The position numbers were made by a program, and so were the translations under genes. Positions 7,032-14,419 of a stretch of DNA of 17,442 nt are shown piece after piece. Below the pieces are notes generated by a model. The model worked only from the letters and a program-made list of their open reading frames with translations. It was not told where the DNA came from and ran no database searches. Position 1 is the stretch's first letter, and each line of letters starts with the position of its first letter. The DNA lies in NCBI GenBank assembly GCA_964532155.1, contig CAZHGN010000027.1:1-17442 (forward strand), given 5' to 3'. This stretch comes from HGM11416 sp964532155 (GTDB taxonomy: Bacteria > Bacillota > Clostridia > Christensenellales > Borkfalkiaceae).

Positions 7032-7060
7032 ATTTTAATACAAAAAACGTTTTTTGTCAA
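7032..7060 (-). promoter_or_regulatory. Promoter of the DUF1508 gene with an 18-bp palindrome in its spacer
   Basis: On the minus strand: TTGACA (7060-7055), 17-bp spacer, TAAAAT (7037-7032). The perfect palindrome ACAAAAAACGTTTTTTGT (7040-7057) fills the spacer and part of the -35, a classic repressor position. The transcript leader would be about 90 bases. No regulator is encoded next door. Confidence 0.65.
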
Positions 7061-7133
7061 TAGAAAAGTGCATATTCGTCGGATTTTAACCGTAATACGC
7101 GGTTTTAATGCGAAAAAACAATTCGGAGCAATT

Positions 7134-8342
7134 ATGAAAAAATATAACGTTGCCATCGTCGGAGGCGGATTTTCGGGCTTATGTACCGCCGTTTTGTTAA
7201 AAAAACAAGGCGTTTCGGGCGTGGTCGTGATCGACGCCAATAAACGTATCGGCAAAAAAATACTCGCAACCGGCAACGGACAGGGTAATATTACAAATAA
7301 GGAAATAACGCCCGAGCACTACCATGGCGACGCTTGCTTTGCCGCAAAAGTTTTAAAACGGTACGGCAGAGACGAGCTGTTAAGCTTTTTTTCGGAAATA
7401 GGGCTTATTGCGACCGAGCGCGAAGGGCGGTTTTATCCCGCTTCGCTTTGCGCGTCGAGCGTTGCCGACGTGTTGCGCTTTGCACTTGAAAATTCGGGTA
7501 CGGACGTAATCACCGACGATAGAATAATAAAAGTCGCGCGCGAAAAAGGATGTTTTTCGTTGACGACGGATAGCGGATTAACCGTGTGCGCCGCAAAAGT
7601 CGTTCTCGCATTCGGCGGAAGCAGCGGCGACGGTTTTTCTACCGACGGAAAAAGTTACGGTTTGGCAACGGCGTTCGGGCATACGCTTAGCGAACTTTCG
7701 CCGTCGCTCGTTCAACTGAAAACCGAGCGCGAAAAAATACGCGGTTTAAAGGGGATAAAACAGCAAGCGAGCGTAACGCTGTTTGACGGCGAGCGTGCCG
7801 TTCACACTTCTTTCGGCGACTTGCTTTTTACCGACTACGGCGTGAGCGGTAACAGTATTTTTTATCTTTCGGCATACTTGCGCGGCTTGCGTAAGCCGCA
7901 TATAACGGTATCCTTTTTGCCCGACCTAACGGCGGGCGAACTTAAAGGCTTGCTTATAAACAAACTCGGGCTGCTCGGCAAAATCACTTGCGAAAAATTG
8001 CTTGTTTCTCTTCTTCCGTCAAGGCTTTCGGAATGCGTAATTCGCGCGACGAAAAGGGAACTTTCGAGCCTTGCCGATTACTCGTTTATAAACGACGTCG
8101 TTGAACAAATAAAGGGCTATAGGTTGATTATCGAGGGTACGGCGGGTTTTAAAGCTTCGCAGGTGACAGCCGGCGGCATACGCTGCGCGGAAGTTGATCC
8201 GTATACTATGCAAAGCAAGCGCGAAAGGGGTTTGTATATAATAGGCGAGGCGCTCGACGTCGACGGAGATTGCGGCGGTTACAATTTGCAGTGGGCGTTT
8301 TCGTCCGCCGCCGTATGCGCGGAAGCTTTATCCAAGGGCTAA
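7134..8342 (+). CDS. BaiN/HI0933-like FAD-dependent oxidoreductase
   Basis: A 402-residue flavoprotein of the HI0933/YhiN/BaiN family, normal family length. The N-terminal Rossmann motif VAIVGGGFSGLC (7-18) binds the ADP part of FAD, and D34 in VVVID is the ribose-binding acidic residue. The family glycine-rich segment appears as ATGNGQGNITN (45-55), where most relatives have a version close to GNGRCNLTN, so R and C are replaced. Near the C-terminus, VTAGGIRCAEVDPYTMQSK and GLYIIGEALDVDGDCGGYN match the second FAD-contacting region. Substrates are uncertain: bile-acid-related (BaiN) and other assignments exist in the family, and neither can be decided here. GGAG lies five bases before ATG 7134; the frame is open upstream to 6999 but without coding character. 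The next gene starts 16 bases after the stop, so the two are probably cotranscribed. Confidence 0.88.
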   Translation: MKKYNVAIVGGGFSGLCTAVLLKKQGVSGVVVIDANKRIGKKILATGNGQGNITNKEITPEHYHGDACFAAKVLKRYGRDELLSFFSEIGLIATEREGRFYPASLCASSVADVLRFALENSGTDVITDDRIIKVAREKGCFSLTTDSGLTVCAAKVVLAFGGSSGDGFSTDGKSYGLATAFGHTLSELSPSLVQLKTEREKIRGLKGIKQQASVTLFDGERAVHTSFGDLLFTDYGVSGNSIFYLSAYLRGLRKPHITVSFLPDLTAGELKGLLINKLGLLGKITCEKLLVSLLPSRLSECVIRATKRELSSLADYSFINDVVEQIKGYRLIIEGTAGFKASQVTAGGIRCAEVDPYTMQSKRERGLYIIGEALDVDGDCGGYNLQWAFSSAAVCAEALSKG

Positions 8343-8358
8343 GCGCGGAGTGAACGGT

Positions 8359-9897
8359 ATGAAAAGAATTGACAACTTAAAGCTTGCCGTGGGCGAAAGC
8401 GAAAATCGCCTTGTGGAAAAGGCGGCAAAGCTTGCAAGAATAAAGCCCGACAGGGTTAAGTTCTTTAAAATATTAAAAAAATCGATTGACGCACGCGACA
8501 AAAACGCCCTTTGTTACGTTTATAACGTGGCTATATCGGATAGCGAAGAACAGCCGACCGAGCCGTTTGTTTATCCTAAGGCGGCGGGCAAGGTCGCCGT
8601 CGTCGGGGCGGGACCGTGCGGACTGTTTTGCGCGTTGTATCTTGCTCGTTGCGGAATTACGCCCGTAGTTTTCGAGCGCGGGCTTGCGGTTGACGAGCGC
8701 AAGGCGAAAACCGACCGTTTCGCAAGCGGAGGCGATCTCGATCCCGAATGCAATATTCAATTCGGCGAAGGCGGTGCAGGTGCGTTTTCAGACGGAAAAC
8801 TGAATACGCAGGTGAATAACGGACTTGTAAAGCGCGTTATCGAGGATTTCGTCGAGTTCGGTGCTCCAACCGAAATAGCGTATCTTTCCAAGCCGCATAT
8901 CGGTAGCGACAAGTTGCCGTCGGTTATTAAAAACATCCGCAACGAGATTATATCTTTGGGCGGCGAGTTCGTTTTTGGCGCTAAAGTTTACGATTTTATT
9001 ATAAAAAACGGTAAAATCGACGGTATAAAGTTTATAAAAAACGGTATAGAGCAAGAGCGACTTTTCGATGCCGTGGTGCTTGCCGTAGGGCACAGCTCGC
9101 GCGATACGTTCGAAAGGCTCAATTTTATAGGCACCGTGCTCGAGAAAAAGGCGTTTGCCGTAGGTTTTAGGGTAGAACACTTGCAGTCGTTTATAGGCAA
9201 GGCGCAATACGGAGAGAGTTATCCGCTTTTGCCCCCTGCCGATTATAGGCTTGCAAGCCATGCCGGCGAGCGCGACGTATTCACTTTTTGCATGTGTCCC
9301 GGCGGCTACGTTATGCCCGCGGCGAGCGAGGAAGGCGGGCTTGTCGTTAACGGAATGAGCGAATATCTGCGCGACGGCGTGAACGCCAACAGCGCGATTG
9401 TTTGCCGTGTGGACGAGCGTGATTTTATCGGCGACGACGCACTCGGCGGCGTTCGTTTCCAGCGCGAGTTAGAGCGTAAGGCGTTTACAATGGGCGGCGG
9501 CGGTTATAAAGCCCCCGTGCAGCTCGTATCCGATTTTTTAAAGGGCAGAACGTCCGATTCGTTCGGCGAGGTTTTTCCGACTTATCCGAGAGGTACGAAC
9601 TTTGCGCCCTTGGACGAACTGTTTAATCGTTCGATTACTAATTCGATTTCGGCGGCTATGTCGGACATGAGCCGCAAGATCAAGGGTTTTGCCGAAAACG
9701 GAGCGTTGTTTACGGCGGTTGAAAGCAGAACGTCTTCGCCCCTTAGAATAACGCGGAACGAGAAAATGGAAAGCGTTAATACCGAAAACCTTTATCCCGC
9801 CGGCGAGGGCGCGGGTTACGCGGGCGGTATAACGAGCGCGGCGGCGGACGGAATAAGGGTTGCGCTTGCCGTTGCCGAAAAGCGCAGAACGGTATAA
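8359..9897 (+). CDS. FAD-dependent dehydrogenase, COG2509 family
   Basis: A 512-residue cytosolic flavoprotein of the uncharacterised COG2509 group. An N-terminal extension of about 75 residues (LKLAVGESENRLVEKAAKLA, then KFFKILKKSIDARD, a partner or substrate domain typical of this family) precedes the FAD-binding fold VAVVGAGPCGLFCALYLARCG (from about 79), with E106 as the ribose-binding acid. The signature FGEGGAGAFSDGKLNTQ follows near 140, and the C-terminal SAAADGIRVAL helix caps FAD. The biochemical reaction is not known for the family. GGAG at 8347-8350 is eight bases before ATG 8359; a GTG at 8350 is possible but overlaps that site. It lies immediately after the BaiN-like gene, so two orphan-substrate flavoproteins form one transcription unit. 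Confidence 0.9.
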   Translation: MKRIDNLKLAVGESENRLVEKAAKLARIKPDRVKFFKILKKSIDARDKNALCYVYNVAISDSEEQPTEPFVYPKAAGKVAVVGAGPCGLFCALYLARCGITPVVFERGLAVDERKAKTDRFASGGDLDPECNIQFGEGGAGAFSDGKLNTQVNNGLVKRVIEDFVEFGAPTEIAYLSKPHIGSDKLPSVIKNIRNEIISLGGEFVFGAKVYDFIIKNGKIDGIKFIKNGIEQERLFDAVVLAVGHSSRDTFERLNFIGTVLEKKAFAVGFRVEHLQSFIGKAQYGESYPLLPPADYRLASHAGERDVFTFCMCPGGYVMPAASEEGGLVVNGMSEYLRDGVNANSAIVCRVDERDFIGDDALGGVRFQRELERKAFTMGGGGYKAPVQLVSDFLKGRTSDSFGEVFPTYPRGTNFAPLDELFNRSITNSISAAMSDMSRKIKGFAENGALFTAVESRTSSPLRITRNEKMESVNTENLYPAGEGAGYAGGITSAAADGIRVALAVAEKRRTV

Positions 9898-10003
9898 AAG
9901 AGCGGAAGTGTTTACGCGGTTTTCGGTTTGGTTGCGTTTTTCTTGCTTTTTTACCAAGGCGCAAAAACGAATAGATTTTAAAATCGATAATAAAGAGGTT
10001 TAA

Positions 10004-10633
10004 ATGATAATAAAATATTTCGGGCATTCTTGCTTTAAAATAACCGACGGCGACAGAACTATAGTTTTCGATCCGTTCGGCAATATCGGGTATAAGCAAG
10101 AAGACGTTGCCGCAGACTATTGCGTTTGTTCGCATTCGCACTACGACCATAATACTTTGGACTTCGTTAAGGCGAAGAATTTTGTGGAAAACGATAATTT
10201 GCCGAGTTTTTTGAAAGCGGTCAGAACTTTCCACGACGAATGCGGCGGTACAAAGCGCGGCGTAAACGACGTTTTGATATACGGCGGCAAGGACGGAACG
10301 GTGTTTTGCCATATGGGCGACGTCGGCGAACGTTGCTCGGACGAAATAGTCGCTAGGATCGGCAAAATCGACCTTCTCGCAATTCCCGTCGGCGGCAATT
10401 ATACTATAGACGCCGAGCGTGCGGCGGAATACGTAAAACGCCTTTCGCCGAGCGTGGTCATTCCCATGCACTATAAAACGCGCCATTCGAATATCGATAT
10501 TTCGGAAAAGGGTGAGTTTTTGGGCTTGTTTGAGAGCGAAAAAATCGTTAAAGCGCAAAGAGAGTTTACCGTTCTTAAAGAAACGCTAAGCGGCGGTTTG
10601 ACGATAGTCGATTTTTTCGACGGTGATTTTTAA
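10004..10633 (+). CDS. Metallo-beta-lactamase-fold hydrolase
   Basis: A 209-residue cytosolic MBL-fold enzyme of the short UlaG-like/UPF0173 type. Metal ligands are visible in order: HSHYDH (44-49), H77 in the FHDE segment, D106 in HMGDVGE, and H156 in IPMHYKT. It starts MIIKYFGHSCFKI, typical of the group. No substrate can be assigned; relatives range from lactone hydrolases to phosphodiesterase-like proteins and many are uncharacterised. AGAGG lies about seven bases before ATG 10004. It stands alone 106 bases after the COG2509 gene and 79 bases before rho. In the gap before rho, the 10-bp palindrome GCCGCGCGGC follows its stop. Confidence 0.9.
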   Translation: MIIKYFGHSCFKITDGDRTIVFDPFGNIGYKQEDVAADYCVCSHSHYDHNTLDFVKAKNFVENDNLPSFLKAVRTFHDECGGTKRGVNDVLIYGGKDGTVFCHMGDVGERCSDEIVARIGKIDLLAIPVGGNYTIDAERAAEYVKRLSPSVVIPMHYKTRHSNIDISEKGEFLGLFESEKIVKAQREFTVLKETLSGGLTIVDFFDGDF

Positions 10634-10649
10634 GCCGCGCGGCAACTGC

Positions 10650-10678
10650 TTGACGGCGATTTAAATTAAGAAAATAAA
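10650..10678 (+). promoter_or_regulatory. Possible promoter of rho
   Basis: TTGACG (10650-10655), a 17-bp spacer and AATAAA (10673-10678, 4 of 6). It would give a leader of roughly 28 bases. The -10 is weak; readthrough from the MBL gene is the alternative. Confidence 0.35.
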
Positions 10679-10712
10679 TTTGTAAAAACGAATATAAAAA
10701 GTGAGGTGCAAA

Positions 10713-12296
10713 ATGGCGGATATTAAATATACGCAAAGAGATCTTGACAGCTTAACAATACACGATTTGCGAATTGTTCTCGCAAAGCTCGGTGGCGTAC
10801 CTAAACTGAAAAACAGGCAGGTACTCGTCGATGAGATTTTGCAAATACAGGACGGAACGCTTATTCCTACGCGAAGCACGCGCGGCAGAAAGCCTAAGTA
10901 CGTAGAGAGCGAGGCGCTCGAACGAAAAAGAGCCGAAGCGCTCGAAAGGGAGCGTGTAGCGGAACTCGAACAACAGCATGCCGAGGAAGCCGCTCGCCGC
11001 GCGGCTCAAATTCAGTCGGGACAGTCGGTCTACGTCGGAAGAAGTACGGGCTGCGGAAACGACGGATACGGCTCGCATACGCAGTACGGCGACGTAAGAC
11101 AGCCGCAAAACGGATATAATTCCGGCGGTAAATACGGCGGTGAGCGCGTAACCGTTACCGACGTGGATGCGCAAACCGATAAAATGGTCGAAGCGCAAGG
11201 CGTGCTGGAAATTATGGAGGGCGGCTACGGATTTATTCGTACTTACGACTGCCGATTAAACTATCCCGATTTTTACGTCGACCGCCAAATTTTAAGGCGT
11301 TACGGACTCAGAACGGGTGATTTCGTCGTCGGATACGCCATAAACAAATTCGACAGAACGTCGCTCAACGTGCGCGAGGTAACCGAGATTAACGGAACGC
11401 CGGTCGCCGACTTTAAGCGCGGCAGACATTTCGACGATTACCCCGCCGTTTATCCAGACGAAAAATTGGTTTTGTCTGAAGGCTCGAACGATTTTGCACT
11501 CCGTGCGATAGACGTAATTTCGCCCATAGGCAAAGGTCAGCGCGGTCTTATCGTCGCTCCGCCCAAAACGGGTAAAACTACGCTGTTAAAGAAGCTTGCT
11601 ACTTCCATACAGAACAACAACCCCGACGTTTATCTTATCGTGCTGCTCATAGACGAACGCCCCGAAGAGGTTACCGATTTTGCCGAAATTATAGGCAAGG
11701 GCGAGGTCGTGGCTTCCACATTCGACGAATCGCCCGAAAAACATATTAAGTTCGCCGAAATCTATCTCGAACGCGCGAAAAGATTGGTCGAATGCGGCAA
11801 GGACGTCGTCATTCTTCTCGATTCCATAACTAAACTCACGAGGGCGTATAACAACGTTATTCCTCCGTCGGGCAAACTTTTGTCGGGCGGCGTAGATCCT
11901 CAAGCGCTAATTCTTCCCAAAAAGTTTTTCGGCGCGGCAAGAAAACTCAAGGGCGGCGCAAGTCTTACCGTTATATCAACCGCGCTCGTCGAAACGGGCA
12001 GCCGTATGGACGACGTAATCTTCGAAGAGTTCAAGGGCACCGGCAATATGGAAATCGTTTTATCCAGACATCTTTCCGAACGCCGCATTTTCCCCGCTAT
12101 CGATTTGTTTAAATCGGGTACTCGCAACGAAGAAAACCTATTTACCAAGGAACAACTCGACGGCGTTTACAAACTTCGCAGATTTTTATCTCAGCAAGAC
12201 GTGCCGTCCGAAGTCTTCCTCGAAATGGTTCAAAAGACGTCGAGCACGGACGATCTTTTGTCAAGAATCGACGCTTGGATTAAAATGTTCGGCTAA
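10713..12296 (+). CDS. rho: Transcription termination factor Rho with N-terminal insertion
   Basis: A 527-residue hexameric RNA-dependent ATPase that ends transcription at Rho-dependent sites. Residues 1-45 are the Rho N-terminal helical domain (LDSLTIHDLRIVLAKLGG). Residues 60-150 are an insertion absent from E. coli-type Rho: first an Arg/Glu-rich helix-like stretch (70-98), then a Q/N/G/Y/S-rich low-complexity stretch (about 100-145). The RNA-binding cold-shock-like domain follows (GVLEIMEGGYGFIRT from about 163), then the ATPase domain with the P-loop APPKTGKTT (282-290), Walker B VVILLD (365-370), the Q/R-loop region SGKLLSGGVDPQAL, and SRHLSERRIFPAID. All key segments look intact. GAGGTG at 10703-10708 sets ATG 10713. 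Its stop is followed by dispersed-element copy D. Confidence 0.97.
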   Translation: MADIKYTQRDLDSLTIHDLRIVLAKLGGVPKLKNRQVLVDEILQIQDGTLIPTRSTRGRKPKYVESEALERKRAEALERERVAELEQQHAEEAARRAAQIQSGQSVYVGRSTGCGNDGYGSHTQYGDVRQPQNGYNSGGKYGGERVTVTDVDAQTDKMVEAQGVLEIMEGGYGFIRTYDCRLNYPDFYVDRQILRRYGLRTGDFVVGYAINKFDRTSLNVREVTEINGTPVADFKRGRHFDDYPAVYPDEKLVLSEGSNDFALRAIDVISPIGKGQRGLIVAPPKTGKTTLLKKLATSIQNNNPDVYLIVLLIDERPEEVTDFAEIIGKGEVVASTFDESPEKHIKFAEIYLERAKRLVECGKDVVILLDSITKLTRAYNNVIPPSGKLLSGGVDPQALILPKKFFGAARKLKGGASLTVISTALVETGSRMDDVIFEEFKGTGNMEIVLSRHLSERRIFPAIDLFKSGTRNEENLFTKEQLDGVYKLRRFLSQQDVPSEVFLEMVQKTSSTDDLLSRIDAWIKMFG

Positions 12297-12308
12297 GCCG
12301 TAATAGTA

Positions 12309-12342
12309 AAAAGTCGGGCTATAGCACGATTATCGTGTATTT
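12309..12342 (+). repeat. Dispersed intergenic element, copy D
   Basis: Starts AAAAGTCGGGCTATAG and matches the consensus at 29 of 34 positions, beginning 12 bases after the rho stop codon in rho orientation. The part that differs forms the perfect palindrome CACGAT-T-ATCGTG. It lies in the 87-base gap to the convergent peptidase C26 gene, where no T-tailed hairpin was found. Confidence 0.65.
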
Positions 12343-12383
12343 AGCGTGCAAAAAATAAGGCGTTTTAACACCGTTTGCGCGTG

Positions 12384-13010
12384 TTATAGGGCGGAAAGAA
12401 AATAATCGTAAATTTTAATTCCGCTTTCGTCGCCGCCGAAAAAGGGGCGTTCGGGGTGAAATTGCACGCCGATTATGCGTGTGCCCTTGACTTCGATCGC
12501 TTCGATCACGCCGTCGCGGCTTTTGGCGCAGCAGCGCACGCCTTTTGCAAGAATATCTATTTTTTGGCGATGGCAAGAGTTTACCGTCGGATTTGCTTGA
12601 TACACTTTTGCCATAAAACCGCAAAGACCGCCTATCGGATGGTAGGCGTCGCCGCTTTCGCATTTGTGCATTCGTGCATTCGTTATCGACTGCGCAAGCG
12701 TGCCGCCAAAGTATACGTTTATAAGCTGAAGACCGCGGCAAACGCCGAGTATCGGCGCCGCGCGCCTTTCGAAAAGGGCGAGCAAATATTGTTCGGTTAC
12801 GTCTCTTACCAGGCTTACCGATTTGCAGTTTTTCTCGATTGCGCCGTAGAAGCAAGGCGAGACATCGCCGCCGCCCGCAAGAATTAGCGCGTCGCAGTCT
12901 TTTGCGGCGGTTGCGTTTTCGGAAATAACCGCCTTGCCGCCTGCCTTTTCTACCGCGATTTTATAGTTTAAGAGGACATTTTCGTCTCCGTATATAAAAA
13001 CTTTTTTCAT
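12384..13010 (-). CDS. Peptidase C26 / class I glutamine amidotransferase-like hydrolase
   Basis: A 208-residue cytosolic protein of the PuuD-like peptidase C26 group, which hydrolyses gamma-glutamyl bonds. Motifs in order: DALILAGGGDVSP (40-52), the nucleophile elbow ILGVCRGLQLIN with C91, NSCHRQ (144-149; family NS-x-H-x-Q substrate region), and GVQFHPER with H185 and E187 completing the triad. It is a little shorter than PuuD, missing part of the loop region around 50-70. Gamma-glutamyl-GABA hydrolase is the usual database label, but no putrescine genes are near, so the substrate is open. No Shine-Dalgarno is seen, and the promoter places the transcript start at the A of the ATG, suggesting a leaderless mRNA. 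The gene is convergent with rho and divergent from mtnN. Confidence 0.88.
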   Translation of the reverse strand: MKKVFIYGDENVLLNYKIAVEKAGGKAVISENATAAKDCDALILAGGGDVSPCFYGAIEKNCKSVSLVRDVTEQYLLALFERRAAPILGVCRGLQLINVYFGGTLAQSITNARMHKCESGDAYHPIGGLCGFMAKVYQANPTVNSCHRQKIDILAKGVRCCAKSRDGVIEAIEVKGTRIIGVQFHPERPFFGGDESGIKIYDYFLSAL

Positions 13011-13015
13011 ATTAT

Positions 13016-13045
13016 ATTTTACGAAAAGAGTTACGCGCTTGTTAA
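13016..13045 (-). promoter_or_regulatory. Promoter of the peptidase C26 gene, probably leaderless
   Basis: On the minus strand: TTAACA (13045-13040), 18-bp spacer, TAAAAT (13021-13016). The sixth base after the -10 is the A of ATG 13010. The string TAAAATATAAT is shared with the nadE promoter (3839-3849). Confidence 0.5.
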
Positions 13046-13074
13046 GAATTTACTAAAAACAAAGGAGTTTTACA

Positions 13075-13749
13075 GTGAAAATCGGTTTAATTATAGCAAT
13101 GGATAAAGAAATGAAAGGCGTGATGGGCATCGTGAGCGAGGTCGAAAGGCTTGCCGTCGGTCCCGCGTTCGAGGTTTACCGCGCGCGGTACGAGGACAAA
13201 CTGCTGTATATTGCGAAATCGGGCATAGGCGAGATTGCCGCGGCGACCGCCGCTCAATTTTTGATCACGGCGTATTCGGTCGACGTAATGCTAAACTTCG
13301 GTATTTGCGGCAAACTGGGCGACAAACTCAAACTTTTGGAAACGGTTGTCGTAGAGTCGGTCGTTCATTACCACTTCGACCTTTCGGCAATAGATCCCGT
13401 CAGCCCTGCCGTTTATCCCGAATACGGCACGCCGTTTATTCCCGCGCCCGAATACCCGAAATCGATTGCGCTCGGTTTGGATAGCGAACTGAAAACGGCG
13501 ATATGCGCTTCCGGTGATAAATTTATTGCCGACGAAAAGGATAAAAAAGGACTTTTAGATGCGTACGGTGCAAGCGTGTGCGAAATGGAATCCGCAGGCG
13601 TTTTGCTTACGTGCAACAGAAGCGGCGTACCTTGTCTTATTATTAAAACGGTCAGCGACGACGCTTCGGCTATGGATTATAACGAGTTTTCGAATATTGC
13701 CGCCGAAAAGCATACCGAACTTATCGGCAAAATTTTAAAAAGCCTTTAA
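13075..13749 (+). CDS. mtnN: 5'-methylthioadenosine/S-adenosylhomocysteine nucleosidase
   Basis: A 224-residue cytosolic purine-nucleoside phosphorylase-fold enzyme (MTAN/Pfs) that splits adenine from methylthioadenosine, S-adenosylhomocysteine and 5'-deoxyadenosine, clearing by-products of SAM use. It opens MKIGLIIAMDKEMKGV with E12 as the catalytic water-binding Glu. NFGICGKLGDKL (74-85) is the ribose-contacting glycine segment, and VCEMESAGVL with E172 and TVSDDAS with D195 supply the remaining catalytic residues. Length is slightly under the usual 230. The start is GTG 13075, seven bases after a strong AAAGGAG (13061-13067). thiN follows ten bases after the stop, so mtnN leads a likely mtnN-thiN-fhs operon. 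Confidence 0.92.
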   Translation: MKIGLIIAMDKEMKGVMGIVSEVERLAVGPAFEVYRARYEDKLLYIAKSGIGEIAAATAAQFLITAYSVDVMLNFGICGKLGDKLKLLETVVVESVVHYHFDLSAIDPVSPAVYPEYGTPFIPAPEYPKSIALGLDSELKTAICASGDKFIADEKDKKGLLDAYGASVCEMESAGVLLTCNRSGVPCLIIKTVSDDASAMDYNEFSNIAAEKHTELIGKILKSL

Positions 13750-13759
13750 GGAGTTTGGA

Positions 13760-14416
13760 ATGAGTCGAAAAAACTGCGGTACGGTGCGAATAATTTGTGC
13801 CGGCGAAAGGGGCAGACTCTTTGAAAAAAAGAGCGGCGACTTGGTTATTGCCGCCGACGGCGGGCTCGATTACGCGAGGAGCGCGGGGATTAAGCCCGAT
13901 ATTTGCGTGGGTGATTTCGATTCGGTAAAGTGCGATTTGACGGGTGAAAACGTGATACGCCTTCCGACCGAAAAGGACGATACCGACACTCTTTACGCCG
14001 TAAAAAAAGGGCTAAAGCTCGGTTTCGACGAGTTTGCGATTTACTGCGGATCGGGCGGTGAAATTGACCATTTAATAGCCAATGTTCAAATTCTTTTAAT
14101 GCTTGCAAAAAGCGGAAAACGCGGTTATCTTATGGACGGCAAAAGGGTTATAACCGCCGTTTGCAACGAACGCATTACTTTTTTTAAGTCGTGCTCGGGT
14201 AGGTTTTCGGTTTTTGCCGCAGAGGACAGCGCGACCGTTTATATAAGCGGCGCCAAGTACGATTTTTCGGGGCAGCTTAAGAATACTTTTCCCATAGGCG
14301 TAAGCAACGAGTTTATAGGTGAAGAAGTGCAAATATGCGCCTATAAGCCCGTTATCGCTGTTTTCGACAGTGATATTTACGACCGAGGGGATTTTAAAAG
14401 AGAACGAGGAGAGTAA
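13760..14416 (+). CDS. thiN: Thiamine pyrophosphokinase
   Basis: A 218-residue cytosolic enzyme transferring diphosphate from ATP to thiamine. N-terminal catalytic domain: IAADGGLDYARSAGIKPD (30-47), VGDFDS (50-55) and LPTEKDDTDTLYA (68-80) are the metal- and ATP-binding acidic motifs. GSGGEIDHLIAN (97-108) is the conserved glycine/DH motif, with E in place of the usual R. The C-terminal thiamine-binding beta domain (about 150-210) is more diverged. Start ATG 13760 has AAGGAG seven bases upstream. It lies ten bases after mtnN and three bases before fhs, so translation of the three is probably linked. No TPP riboswitch-like leader was recognised. Confidence 0.93.
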   Translation: MSRKNCGTVRIICAGERGRLFEKKSGDLVIAADGGLDYARSAGIKPDICVGDFDSVKCDLTGENVIRLPTEKDDTDTLYAVKKGLKLGFDEFAIYCGSGGEIDHLIANVQILLMLAKSGKRGYLMDGKRVITAVCNERITFFKSCSGRFSVFAAEDSATVYISGAKYDFSGQLKNTFPIGVSNEFIGEEVQICAYKPVIAVFDSDIYDRGDFKRERGE

Positions 14417-14419
14417 AAA

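Noticed and set aside
9776..10558. Long minus-strand open frame (260 codons) opposite the COG2509 and MBL genes
   Set aside because: It is antisense to two well-supported genes, crosses their intergenic gap, has Arg/Phe-rich composition typical of shadow frames, and resembles no protein family.
10618..10670. Apparent duplication of the MBL gene's tail (GACGGTGATTTTTAA / GACGGCGATTTAAAT)
   Set aside because: Only about 12 of 17 bases agree; too weak to call a repeat.
12355..12395. TAACAC/GTGTTA hairpin between rho and the peptidase C26 gene as a terminator
   Set aside because: The stem is only six pairs and neither strand has a T run after it.
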